NCBI GenBank assembly: GCA_036502005.1
Contig: DASXZH010000098.1
Coordinates: 1-64,000, forward strand
DNA from: DASXZH01 sp036502005
Lineage (GTDB): Bacteria; Armatimonadota; Fimbriimonadia; Fimbriimonadales; Fimbriimonadaceae
Direction: 5' to 3'
DNA: 64,000 nt
Made by a program: the position numbers and the translations under genes. This document shows, piece after piece, positions 42,158-52,400 of this stretch. How positions within the stretch are numbered: the stretch's first letter is position 1; each line of letters starts with the position of its first letter. The notes under the pieces are model-generated. The model was given only the letters and a program-made list of their open reading frames with translations. It was not told the DNA's origin and did not search any database.

Positions 42158-42769
42158 TTACAAGGAAGGATCCAAAGCTGGACTTGCGTTCGAAGCGAAA
42201 CTATTCGCGTTGCTCGTAATCCAATCCGCAATCCGTTTTGACGTGACCCCGCGGTAGTTCGTCGGATTGAGCACGCGGTATTGCGCCGATTTGAGAAAGT
42301 TCGCATACAGCCCCATCGGCAGCAGCGCAATGCCGATGCAGGTGCAGAGCAGCGGCACGGCGATCATGGTGAGGTTATGACTGTCCCTAATCGACATGTT
42401 GCAAAGCGGACGCTTATCTGCAGCGTGCGGGTAATAATCCGTGCCGAACCATTTGCGGCGCGTGAAGTTATAGGCCATCACCATGGCCATTTTCTGGCCG
42501 CGATAGGCCATCACGATTCCAACCGTATCCCCTGCATTTTCCCAGCGCGCCAGTTCCTGAGCAGGCGCCTCTAGCGTTGTGTAGCGTAGCACGAATTCTG
42601 TCGGATCGAGCGGATCGTGCATTTCAAAAGAGAACTCGCTGAAGTTCTGATTCGTTGCCATCGGCTGCAAACGCCCGGTCATGCGGCCGACATAGAGGTT
42701 GCAATCGTAGCCTAGCGGAAAATCGCTTTGCCAAAGTTCGCTCGGAACATGGATGATATTGCGGCTCAT
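42158..42769 (-). CDS. hypothetical membrane protein of mobilisation region
   Basis: 203 aa. A soluble beta-rich N-terminal domain ('FSEFSFEMHDPLDPTEFVLRYTTLEAPAQELARW') and one C-terminal hydrophobic helix (about 134-155, 'NLTMIAVPLLCTCIGIALLPMGLYANF'). Its start overlaps the upstream small membrane gene by 4 bp (ATGA), so both are co-translated. Convergent with the relaxase. Could anchor the TM-less coupling protein; inference only. Confidence 0.55.
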   Translation of the reverse strand: MSRNIIHVPSELWQSDFPLGYDCNLYVGRMTGRLQPMATNQNFSEFSFEMHDPLDPTEFVLRYTTLEAPAQELARWENAGDTVGIVMAYRGQKMAMVMAYNFTRRKWFGTDYYPHAADKRPLCNMSIRDSHNLTMIAVPLLCTCIGIALLPMGLYANFLKSAQYRVLNPTNYRGVTSKRIADWITSNANSFASNASPALDPSL

Positions 42770-43020
42770 AGACCGTCACCCACTTGGGGATTCTCTTCAA
42801 CGCTATATGACCTTCCGGCACCGCGCCCGTGGACGTGCCGTTCATCGCAGCCAGCATCGAACATCGTCAGGAGTGCTGGGATCAGGATAATGCCAAGGCA
42901 CGGCCCCGTGAGTAGACCGATGATCGCACCAAACAGAACCGAGCCCCTGCGCCGCTGCGCGAGGTAGTAACCGAGTGCCGGCCCAGCTGAAAGCCAAAAT
43001 AAATAGAAGAGGATAGCCAT
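42766..43020 (-). CDS. small two-helix membrane protein
   Basis: 84 aa from the ATG at 43020 (MAILFYLFWLSAGPALGYYLAQRRRG); a GTG 9 bases upstream is possible. Two hydrophobic helices (2-18 and about 26-49, 'VLFGAIIGLLTGPCLGIILIPALLTM') and a polar tail. Resembles small Gly-zipper-type membrane peptides. Operon with the preceding entry. Confidence 0.55.
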   Translation of the reverse strand: MAILFYLFWLSAGPALGYYLAQRRRGSVLFGAIIGLLTGPCLGIILIPALLTMFDAGCDERHVHGRGAGRSYSVEENPQVGDGL

Positions 43021-43049
43021 GACTATCACCTACTGTAAATGAATTCATG

Positions 43050-43385
43050 TGGCTTATGAGTTGTTATATGTACTGGTTTTTATAGTGGTTTAGGCTTGCT
43101 GTCCGGTTTCTGACTTTGGCGGTCGAACCTGGTAGTAAGTTCCTGAGAAGGTTCTGCCGTGCTTTCAAATCGTGATTTTTTCTCCTGTTCATCCGGCTTG
43201 CCCGCGGGCCTAGCGCCTTATAGCCCGGCCCGTCACGCTCGCAAGGGGCACCCCATCTTCCGCGCTGCGCTTGTGCAGACGGGGATAGTTTCCCCGCCCC
43301 ATTGCATTCGCGACTTTAAGTCGGGCTTCCGAAATCAGGCGCCCCGCAGGCAATCAAGCCGGCGGGAATGAACCAGGAGAAGAAA
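43050..43385 (+). promoter_or_regulatory. long GC-rich leader upstream of plasmid-type gene
   Basis: About 330 bp without ORF. It includes CGCCTTATAGCCCGGCCCG, GCGCTGCGCTTGTGCAGACG, GGGGATAGTTTCCCCGCCCC and CGCCCCGCAGGCAATC, segments I associate with a recurrent leader before this gene in proteobacterial plasmids and ICEs. Probably a structured 5' UTR; its regulatory role is unknown. Confidence 0.5.
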
Positions 43386-43700
43386 ATGAATCACATTGAA
43401 AATAATCTCGACAACGCCATCCGGAACGTATTTACGAGCAAGTTCCCTCTGGGCCAAACGGTCATGACACCAGGAGCACGCGACACTCTCAATCAAAGCG
43501 ACATGCTAACAGCCCTAGGCAGGCATGCCCAAGGTGATTGGGGCGATTGCTGCCAGGACGACCGCAATGAGAACGAGCTCTCCCTGGAGTTTGGGCTCAA
43601 GCTCTTCTCGGTCTACTCAGATCGAAGGAACAGACGCTTCTGGATCATCACTGAAGCCGACCGCTCCGTAACGACCATCCTACTGCCGAGCGAATACTAA
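43386..43700 (+). CDS. conserved plasmid/ICE hypothetical protein
   Basis: 104 aa from the ATG at 43386 with AGGAGA upstream. The core 'FPLGQTVMTPGARDTL ... HAQGDWGDCCQDDRNENELSLEFGLKLFSVY ... FWIITEADRSVTTILLPSEY' belongs to a widespread mobile-element family sometimes mislabelled as a type I restriction subunit; no activity is known. A strong terminator follows 6 bp after the stop. Confidence 0.8.
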   Translation: MNHIENNLDNAIRNVFTSKFPLGQTVMTPGARDTLNQSDMLTALGRHAQGDWGDCCQDDRNENELSLEFGLKLFSVYSDRRNRRFWIITEADRSVTTILLPSEY

Positions 43701-43705
43701 GCAGC

Positions 43706-43729
43706 GGCGGGCACAGGCCCGCCCTTTTT
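43706..43729 (+). terminator. Rho-independent terminator
   Basis: GGCGGGC (43706-43712), ACAG, GCCCGCC (43717-43723), then CTTTTT. Confidence 0.85.
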
Positions 43730-43814
43730 AAAGTCTGGCCCCGCTACTCTCTAGTGGCGAAAAATCGCATTCAAGGCGGCGTAATAGCGCTAACTTGCCG
43801 GGTTGCATCAACGG

Positions 43815-44690
43815 TCATGGCGAACTGCCCGTAAACCAGTGATCAACCTTTGCAGCATTTGTGCTGCCCTGCGACTTTCCTTGAAGCTGATCCATTAAGG
43901 CTGCAACACCTATTTGTTCAACCTCAGGGTCAAAACACGCCACCACGGCGGACCCTTGAGGCCCATTTCGGATAACTGTAACAGCCGGATAAGCGCTCAC
44001 TTCGCTGTCAAAAGCATCGGCATGATGCATTTGTACAACAGCTTCAACGCTAAACTTAGAAGTCACAAGCCTGCGAAGTTCGGCGCCGTACTGATTAAAC
44101 ATCCAACGATCCGCGCAAATGAAACCGCACACACCGTTTGGCTTTAGTTGCCGCAAGGCGCTTAAAAAAACGCTACGTATATCCGCCTTGCCACCATTTT
44201 GGAATAGAGAGAGCGATACAAAGCACCGCCGCCTTCAAGATCTTCAAGCCGGATATAAGGGGGATTCCCGACAACAGAGTCCGCTTTTCCGTTCAACCGA
44301 GATTCGGTCAAATAATCGCCTGTCCTAATCCAGCTATCGACCAAGACTTCCGCGTCTCCTGGCCCCGTGCCAGCCGATCTCAGCACAGAAGCAACTGCCA
44401 TTCGCGCCCTTTGGGCACTAGCCTCATCAACTTCATAGGCGATTAATGAGGATCGTGCTTCGATTATAGGTAAGCCAAATCTCTTACAACTGAGGGCCAA
44501 ACGCTCTACCGCGCGAACAAGGAACGACCCGTCACCAGCTGATAGCTCGACAAACACCATTTGCGCAAGTGGTTTCTTGCTCGTATATCCGACCATATCT
44601 AGAATCAAATCTACGACCCAGTTCCTCGTGTAGACGACGCCGTTTTTCTCGCGGACGAAGTCTGATTCCGTGGGTTGTCTTTCGTAAGTT
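43815..44690 (-). pseudogene. decayed Eco57I-type N6-adenine methyltransferase
   Basis: N-terminal half: 'NWVVDLILDMVGYTSKKPL', motif I 'FVELSAGDGSFLVRAVERL', and catalytic 'DSVVGNPPYIRLEDLE' (NPPY). The frame breaks in a run of seven T on the minus strand near 44160-44170 ('RRIYVAFF' then stop) and resumes in another frame at 'ALRQLKPNGVCGFICADRWMFNQYG'. It ends after about 110 more residues without a recognition domain. The reading frame extends upstream of 44608 ('TYERQPTESDFVREKNGVVYT') to about 44690 with no clear start codon. So both a frameshift and a 3' truncation are present. Confidence 0.8.
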
Positions 44691-44897
44691 AGAACGGCAG
44701 CTTTGAATGTTTGATCCGGCCAGTTAAGTAGACATTATCATACGCATGTTGGCGGTGGCAGCTCAAGACCCGCTATAAGAGGACGAGCTTCATTTGGCAA
44801 AAGACCTCCTACTATTTCGCATCAACAAAGCGGCACCTTAGCATTTCAAGAGTAGAAAATAAATGCGGGAAGGGCGAAGATCGGAAAGCGCTCGGGC

Positions 44898-45062
44898 GGC
44901 TGGAAATCCTCCCTTCATGGGCAGCAAACGCCCGTTACGCTTCATCGATGCACGTCCGCCAAATTCCTCAGAATGGAAACGCTACGCTTTTGCTCCCGTG
45001 CAAATGATGCCCTGCTTCGCTGCGGGACAGCTACGGGCGACGCTGCCCAGGCGGTGCCCTCG
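44898..45062. repeat. island dispersed repeat, copy 3 (diverged)
   Basis: GGCTGGAAATCCTCCCTTC...ACGCCCGTTACGCTTCATCG and GCAAATGATGCCCTGCTTCG...GGCGGTGCCCTCGG align with copies 1 and 2, some 14 kb away; the variable middle again differs. Confidence 0.7.
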
Positions 45063-45804
45063 GTCCTTTTCGCGCCGGTCTTCGCCACTTCCGTGCTAGT
45101 GTCGCGCACCATATCCTGGATTCCCGAAACAAAGCTACCTCGAAGCATGCTCGATGCTGTTGGCCTATAAAGGAAAAACAACGCCCCTGATTTTGCTCGT
45201 AGTTCTCCGGAATCCAGGCACTAACTATTCTTTTATCCCTAATGCCTCGGAACGTCTCACGCCCGCATTTATCCGGGGGGTTGCTCGCAGTAATATCAAA
45301 GTTTAGGTCTTTCCTCTTCCAGGTGCACCTATGAGAAGAGAGTTGGTTGTCGGATATGCCGACCAGCGTTACTGAGGAATCTTTGCAAAGAGATTCCTGA
45401 ATGCCTTCCTGGAGCCATTTACGAGTTATTGGGCAAATTCGCTACTCACTTCTTGTGCCTTTGCGAAAGTAGACATTATTCTACAGCCGCTACATCTTTT
45501 GTATCGATATATCGCCGTAGAGTTGTTGCGCTTACAAGATTTAGTGTCGAACTTTGAAGTTTATTAGGAGATTGTTACTTCTCCCCGAAACACTCGAAGT
45601 CCCTCTTGAGTTCCGGCTTAGCTAGGCGCTCCTGACTCCGTTGTAAGACTTGGATATCTCGACGTGGGGTGAGGAGGCCAGCACATTAATTTAAGACTTC
45701 TCTTATCCTTGTAACGCCTATGAAATTTTTTTAAGAGACATGTATGCGCTCCCCATTTCACTGGGAATCTACTGTGGCTTAGGACAGTATGATGTTAATG
45801 ATTT
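45063..45804. other. intergenic, no gene seen
   Basis: About 740 bp, AT-richer than the mobilisation genes, without a plausible ORF on either strand. It separates the mobilisation region from the glycosyltransferase-RHS operon and must hold that operon's promoter. Confidence 0.5.
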
Positions 45805-48800
45805 ATGTCGCTATCTATTCCTGTTCTTTACTGTGTTCATGATGATCATTGGTTTCTTCGCGAATCTATCAGATCATTTTCTTCGGCCGGCCCTGTAGTC
45901 GTTTTCGTAAGCCGCATTGGTTGGGACGGAACAAGTGGGGATTGGAACAAATGCGTAAGGATCGCGCGCGATGCGGGTGCTGAAATTGTGGTTGGCGACT
46001 GGCACGATGAGTCAGATCATCGGCGGAGTGCCCAAGCCGAACTAAAATCTCGCGGCTACGATCGGCTTTTCATACCCGATAGTGATGAGATTATAGAACC
46101 GGGGCTTCTAAAGGTCATACTTTCCATCGCGGAAGGCGACATCGCAGAAATAGTGCATGTCCACATGGACACCTATTTCAAGTCGCCTGCTTTTGTAATT
46201 CGACCAAGAGAAAAGCTCACGCCTGCACTATTTATCGACTTGAGGGTGGCCGAGCACGTCTGGATCAGGGAGTACCAGGGCGGCCGCAGATTGATCCTTA
46301 CTCCGGATCATGGTGTGTTACATCATCTTAGCTATGCGGGACCGGACGAACGAATTCGCCGCAAGGTTGAAACCTCTAGCCATCGACCGGAGTGGATCGA
46401 CCAATGGTACGCCAAGATTTGGAAAGGTTTCGACTCCGACAAGCTCCTGCGCGATCTTCATCCTACTCATCCAGCCTCTTATCACATGGCTGAGCGAATT
46501 GATGTGCCCCCGCTTATCAAGCGCTGTTGGAACAAATATCCAGTAGCCGAAGAGCCTACCGTTCTTAGCGGATGGCCAATGATCTCCATTGTCATTCCGC
46601 TATACCGAGGGGCTGAATGGATCATTAAATGTCTGGAGAGCCTAAAAGTCTCTAGCGACCTGATCCACGAAGTCATTGTCGTGGATGATTGTTCGCCAGA
46701 TGATGCCTGGAAACCGGTTGAGAACTTCATCTCGGCCTCGTCAAGAAAAGGCAAGCGCCGGTCGTCCGCATCGGGAAAATCTCTGAACCTGAAGCTAATT
46801 CGAAATGAAGCGAACCTCGGCTTTGCCGGTGCCTGCAATGTGGGCTACCGGGCTAGCGAAGGATCTGTAATTGTGTTCCTTAACTCTGATACGCAAGTGC
46901 CCAGGTCAGGTCTGATCCGTTTAATCGAAACCCTAATGAGTTCGGGATCGATCGGCGCCGCGGGGCCGATGAGCAACAACGCCGGATATCACCAGCATGT
47001 GAACCCCACTTATACAGATATTTCCCGGATGTCGTTGTTTGCGCTGGAATTCGCTACGAGGGAGTTACCGGACGAGGAAGTAGCAATGCTCGTCGGCTTC
47101 TGCCTTGCTGTGAAAAGGCAGGCACTGGAGGAAGCTGGCGGAGGATTTGACGAAAGATTTGAAATTGGCTTTTTCGAAGATAACGATATCTGCATGAGAA
47201 TCGCAATGGCTGGTTTCAAGTTGAAAGTCTCGTCGAGGGCTTTCGTCCACCATGAAGGAACCAAGAGCATCTCTGGTATCGGCATTCACCCCGAGGTGCT
47301 ACTTGCCAGAAATATGGCTGTCTATGAGCAAAAGTGGACGGAACTTCTTGGTAGCGGTTATGCTTCACATCTGCCAGGCCAAGTTGCCGGACCGATTCTT
47401 TTCCGGCCAGAAAGGCACCCCGATGAAATTAGAAGGCGGCTGAAACGATTAGGGAAGAAGGCCAATATCAGCCTCACCATGATCGTTAAGGACGAAGAAC
47501 GCTGTCTTGGAGATTGCCTGCGCAGTGTCCGGGACATTTTCACGCAAGTTGTCGTTGTCGACACGGGTTCTTCGGACCGAACGAAAGAAATTGCAAAGGA
47601 ATACGGAGCCGAAGTTCATGAGTTCGCCTGGACGGATAGCTTTGCCGACGCAAGGAACGAAGCCTTAAGACATGCGAAAGGCGATTGGGTGATGTTCATG
47701 GATGCGGACGACGTACTGCCTCTAAAATCCGCAGAAGAGTTTCTGCACGCCGTGATTGAGGCTCCGAAGTCCGTCGACGGATTTGTTATTGGTGTGCAGT
47801 TCATTTCGGCGGGAGATCGCACGCGGGTGGATCACCTAAAGCTCTTTCGGCGTTACCCTGATTTAGAGTGGGAAGGAGCGATCCACGAACAGATTCTGCC
47901 GAGTTTAAATCGGCATAAAGGAATTCATCCCTTTTTGAAAGAGCCTGTAGTTCATGCCAACTATGATGTGTCTGTCGAGGGCCAAGCGCGAAAGCGACAA
48001 CGCGACGAGCCTTTACTCCTGAAGGATCATGCCGAGCGACCGGACCATCCTTATCCGATGTTCAATTTGGGCATGACCAGGCATTTTGAACGGCGCTTTG
48101 AGGAAGCGATCAAGTGGTTGGAAATGTCGATCAACGCCTCGGATCCCGCTGCCTCACACTTGCGTAAAGCATTCGTATTGTTGGGAAACTCGTGGTTCGA
48201 GTTAGGCAATGTGGACCGTGCGCTGGAAGAATATCGAAGGGGAATAGCTCTGGTAGGAGAAGACCCTGAACTTCGATATCGCATTGGCATCGTACTCTCA
48301 GATCAGGGCAAACATGAGGCAGCCTTGCATGAATTCTTGGCAATTTCGGACGACCTGGCCGGAAGATTCTCTAGTGTCGATGTCTCCATTCTTGACGCTA
48401 GGCGATCTCATAATATCGCGAACTGCTATCTTGCTTTGGATAAATATGCTGAATCCCGCGAGTGGTTTATCAAGGCTGTTGAGGCCGGGTTCGCCCCGAG
48501 CGCCCAGGAGTTATTCGAAGCAGCGCTAAATCGGATGGACATCCGAACGGCTTTTGAAGCAGCTGAGCGTCTGGCGGCGATCGCGGGTCCAATAGAGCCA
48601 TGGGCGATCATGAGAGTTCGCATCTCGGAATCCAGGATGGAGCCGGCTGAACCATTCTTAGAGGAGATGTGTAAGGTTCATCCGCATCAGACTGGACCTA
48701 GAATAGTTTTGGCAAGAAGACTCTGCGAGCAGAATAGATTTTTTGAGGCAGTTCCACACCTGCAAATGCTGGAACAAATGGGAATTGGCGAGGCAGCATA

Positions 48801-48939
48801 TCTTCTCAGTATCGGAGCTTTGCATTCAGGAAATATAGACGAGGCGTTGCGCTACGCTCGTCGAGCCGTGGAATGTGACCCCTTAAGCGAAGCTGCCAAG
48901 CAACAGTTGGAAGCGATTGAACAGGTAGCAAAGAGCTAA
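45805..48939 (+). CDS. multi-domain family 2 glycosyltransferase with TPR tail
   Basis: 1044 aa. Three glycosyltransferase-like regions: residues 1-230 (GT2-like, 'VLYCVHDDHWFLRESI', 'YDRLFIPDSDEIIEPG'); about 258-530 (GT-A, 'ISIVIPLYRGAEWIIKCLESL', 'VIVVDDCSPDD', 'VIVFLNSDTQVP'); about 554-740 (SunS/TPR-glycosyltransferase type, 'ISLTMIVKDEERCLGDCLRSV', 'VVVDTGSSDRTKEIA', 'DWVMFMDADD'). The rest is TPR repeats ('HPYPMFNLGMTRHFERRFEEAIKWL', 'GNVDRALEEYRRGIAL'). DxD-like motifs are present in all three. First gene of the operon with the NifU-like and RHS genes, so it may glycosylate the RHS protein or a surface glycan; inferred from context. Confidence 0.85.
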   Translation: MSLSIPVLYCVHDDHWFLRESIRSFSSAGPVVVFVSRIGWDGTSGDWNKCVRIARDAGAEIVVGDWHDESDHRRSAQAELKSRGYDRLFIPDSDEIIEPGLLKVILSIAEGDIAEIVHVHMDTYFKSPAFVIRPREKLTPALFIDLRVAEHVWIREYQGGRRLILTPDHGVLHHLSYAGPDERIRRKVETSSHRPEWIDQWYAKIWKGFDSDKLLRDLHPTHPASYHMAERIDVPPLIKRCWNKYPVAEEPTVLSGWPMISIVIPLYRGAEWIIKCLESLKVSSDLIHEVIVVDDCSPDDAWKPVENFISASSRKGKRRSSASGKSLNLKLIRNEANLGFAGACNVGYRASEGSVIVFLNSDTQVPRSGLIRLIETLMSSGSIGAAGPMSNNAGYHQHVNPTYTDISRMSLFALEFATRELPDEEVAMLVGFCLAVKRQALEEAGGGFDERFEIGFFEDNDICMRIAMAGFKLKVSSRAFVHHEGTKSISGIGIHPEVLLARNMAVYEQKWTELLGSGYASHLPGQVAGPILFRPERHPDEIRRRLKRLGKKANISLTMIVKDEERCLGDCLRSVRDIFTQVVVVDTGSSDRTKEIAKEYGAEVHEFAWTDSFADARNEALRHAKGDWVMFMDADDVLPLKSAEEFLHAVIEAPKSVDGFVIGVQFISAGDRTRVDHLKLFRRYPDLEWEGAIHEQILPSLNRHKGIHPFLKEPVVHANYDVSVEGQARKRQRDEPLLLKDHAERPDHPYPMFNLGMTRHFERRFEEAIKWLEMSINASDPAASHLRKAFVLLGNSWFELGNVDRALEEYRRGIALVGEDPELRYRIGIVLSDQGKHEAALHEFLAISDDLAGRFSSVDVSILDARRSHNIANCYLALDKYAESREWFIKAVEAGFAPSAQELFEAALNRMDIRTAFEAAERLAAIAGPIEPWAIMRVRISESRMEPAEPFLEEMCKVHPHQTGPRIVLARRLCEQNRFFEAVPHLQMLEQMGIGEAAYLLSIGALHSGNIDEALRYARRAVECDPLSEAAKQQLEAIEQVAKS

Positions 48940-49025
48940 GTAAATTCCTAATAAGAAAATCCGAATAAAAATGTGCAAAAGATTGTAATGCCTAGGGAAA
49001 AATCGGATGTATAGTATTGTTGTTC

Positions 49026-49412
49026 ATGATAAGCGAGCTAGCATCCAGATGTGTTCAAAGCGACGAGTTTTGGGGTCCATTTGATGCTGCTAGCCACTAC
49101 AGTTCATCGGGCACGCGCGGCTGTGGGCCGTATTTAGAGATATGGCTGATCGTAGAAAACGGCATGGTCTTAAAAGCAACATGCAGAACTCCAGGTTGCC
49201 CGTCGAGCCGCGCTGTTGGTGCTACGGCTTGCGCTTTGGTGAAGGGCAGAGAAGTTAAGGCTGTTTTGTCACTCACGGCGAATGATTTATCGAACGCAGT
49301 TGGCGTGCTGCCCGAAGGAAAAGAGGACTATTTGAAAATGGCAGTTGAGGCGCTCCACTTAGCGATAGTGAGTGATATGAGGAAGGAGGAACCGTCTTGT
49401 GAGTTGGTCTGA
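49026..49412 (+). CDS. degenerate NifU/IscU-like protein
   Basis: 128 aa from the ATG at 49026 (upstream in-frame TTGs are less likely). The NifU_N/IscU fold is visible: 'RGCGPYLEIWLIVENGMVLKATCRTPGCPSSRAVGATACALVKGREVKAVLSLTANDLSNAVG' and 'KEDYLKMAVEALHLAI'. In scaffold proteins three Cys bind the Fe-S cluster; here two appear (CGPY, PGCPSS) but the last site (usually HC before LAxxAI) reads DY, so cluster assembly is doubtful. It overlaps the RHS gene by 14 bp. A repurposed binding or accessory role for RHS is possible. Confidence 0.75.
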   Translation: MISELASRCVQSDEFWGPFDAASHYSSSGTRGCGPYLEIWLIVENGMVLKATCRTPGCPSSRAVGATACALVKGREVKAVLSLTANDLSNAVGVLPEGKEDYLKMAVEALHLAIVSDMRKEEPSCELV

Positions 49413-52400
49413 TTTTTCTGGACTGCCAATTATAAGTTCGAATTCCCAGGGGAGTGCCCCGGCAATTACGTTAGTGATCTCAACCCCCTGTTTTAATGGT
49501 GGGTCCACAGCACCAGCCTATGCTGCAAGTTGCTCTGGTTGGGGGAGCGGTGGGCCTGCAGGTCGACAGCACCTATGCGTAAATCAGAATTATAGCCCGC
49601 TACCTTCCATTTGGAGCCCAAGCTACGTCGCAAGGGAGTCCAATAGCGGGACAATTATTCCATGTCCGGATATTGCTAGCCATGGGGGTGGAGGCGGCAT
49701 GCCTCCTCTCATGGATAACTATATGCCCGACCCGGGCAAGCTGTCCGCATCTCGTCATGGCTGCTTAGCTGACGCCACGCTAGCCCATCCTCACTATCCC
49801 CAACCTGATCCTATCACAGGTGGACTGGTGGTGGATCCGGAGATCATGCTTTCCGCGAAGGGCTTCGGAGCTCAAATCGACTTTTTTTATAACTCTTTTT
49901 CGGGAGTCAACGGGCCATTTGGCCGCAATCGCTCAGCAAGCATAAACGCAAGTATCAACGGCGCCCTGCTTTCAACAGGCGTTTACCTCGCTAGGGGCGA
50001 CGGCCGCCAATATGTCTATGATGCGTCCGGCAGCGCTGGATCTATTACTACATATCAGGCCCAAGGAGGAGCTTATAGTCCTACCACTATTTCCTACAAT
50101 AGTTCTTCAAATCGCTTTTCAGAGTCTTTTCCCGATGGAACGCAGCTTCTTTACGGAGCACAAACTTCTGGAACAACTATCTATCAAGTTTCTAATGCGA
50201 TTTCGGCCGTGGGAATGATCCACACCTATTCGTATGGGACCGGCGCTCAAGCTGGCCTAATGACCTCAATGGAGGTGCCAGGCGGACGACTAATCACTTT
50301 GTCTTATTCGCCGGGGAGTCCGACTTCTTTGTTAACAGGTGTCCAGGATTGGAGCGGGCGCCGCTGGACACTAGCTTATGACAGCAACAACGACCTAACC
50401 ACTTTAACCAGCCCTTTGGGCTGTTCAACTCAGTACGGTTACGCCTCGGCGGGCGTCTTGCAAACCATCGAGGATCCTCAAGGTTTTATTACGACCTACA
50501 CGATGACGGGTAGTCAGGTCTCCACGATGGAAGCCGGATCTGGCGTATGGACTTGGGTTTACGGTTCTAAAAAAACTTTTTCTGGTGCGCAGATGACTGC
50601 GCCGTCAGGGGGCATTACGACATGGGTTCTTACCGGCGGCCAGATCTCCAATATCATGAAGCCGGAGGGATATACAGTTACCCTTGGCTACGATTCGAAT
50701 GGATTCCAAAATTTGGAGCAAATGCCCTATGGCAATACCTGCAGCATCACTTACAACGCCTATGGGCTCCCACTTCAGAAGGACGATATTCTTGGTAACC
50801 GCACCACCATGCAATATGACAGTTCCCTTAACCCGACAACGCTGGTTGATGCGTCGGGAAGCACTTGGGTGCAATCCTTTGGCTCGAACCGAGATCTGCT
50901 TTCTCACACTGATCCGCTCGGCCGGATCACTTCTTATACTTGGAATGCGGATGGTACCTTAAATTCTAAGCAAGATCCTCGGGGCCTGCTGACCTCAATG
51001 CTTTACGATGCGTGGGGCAATGTGACGACGCAGATTAACAGCGATGGAGGCGTCATTAGCATGGGCTACGATGTTCTTAACAGGCTCATTTCGAGCACGG
51101 ACCCGCTTGGCCGAACTACTACCTTCGCCTACGACGCGGGCGACAACCGCATATCAGTTCAAGCCCCTGATGGAACAATAACAACTTCAATCTACAACTC
51201 TTGCCTCCTACAGGCTCTTGTTGATCCGCTGGGGAACCGGACAACCTATAGCTATGATCGATATCAAAACAGAGTTTCGGAACAAAATGCGCTTGGGTTT
51301 ATAACCACTTGGGGATATGACTCGATAGGTTACCAAGTTTCTGTAACAGACCCTCTTGGGAACATTTCGACTACGGTTTACAACGCCGCGAAGCAGAAGA
51401 TTGCGGATTTAGACTCTATCGGGAATCGCACCACCTATATCTGGAATGCTGCCGGCAGGGTCATTGCAACGCAGAATGCCTTAGGATTTATTACGACCAC
51501 CATTTATAATGCTCGGGACGCCATAGCACGTCAGGATGCGCTAGGAAATCGCACGACTTACGGATATGATAGCTTAGATCGCCAGATATCAGTGACACGC
51601 CCCCTAGGCGATATTGTTACAACGCTTTACGATTTGGCTGGCCAAGTCTCTGCCTCGGTGGATCAACTTGGTTTTCGCACGACATACAACTATTCGATTG
51701 ACGGATCGTTGCTTTCGGCTCAAAGCCCATTGGGATTTATTATAACAAACGTCTTCGCTTCAAACTATGCGAGGCAAGTTGCAACAATCGACCCGATTGG
51801 ACGAATAGCTACCCAAATCTTCGATATTGCGGGCCAACTAACGGCGTCCCAGGATGCATTGGGGAATCTAACTTCCTTCACATATGACTCTGCTGGACGA
51901 CGAGTAGCTTGCACAAACTCCGTCGGCGGCGTAACTACGAGTTTGTACGACGCGGCAAGTCGGCAAATAGCAACCATCGACCAGTTAGGAAGAGTGACAT
52001 CTTCGACATACGACGCGGCTTCTCAGCAGGTTGCTCAGACGACTGCGCTCGGAAACATATTTACTAGTCTGTTTAACGGTGCTGGAGGACTGACTGCTCG
52101 CAAGAACCCGTTGGGGCAGATAACAACCACTTCCTTTGACGGTAACGGTCGGACATTGTCGGTACGAAATCCTTTGGGATTCGCCACCACATTCCTTTAT
52201 GACGCTGCGAGTCAGTTCATAGGCACTGAGGATGCCCTTGGAAATATTAAGACAACCACCTACGATGCCGCTGGGCGAAAATTGGCTGAAATCGACGCGC
52301 TGGGCTTTCGCCTAACTAATATCTACGATGCCAACAGTCGCTGTGTACAGCAAGTCGACTTCAGTTCTGTACGAGCTTCATTTGCTTACAGTGCTCGCGA

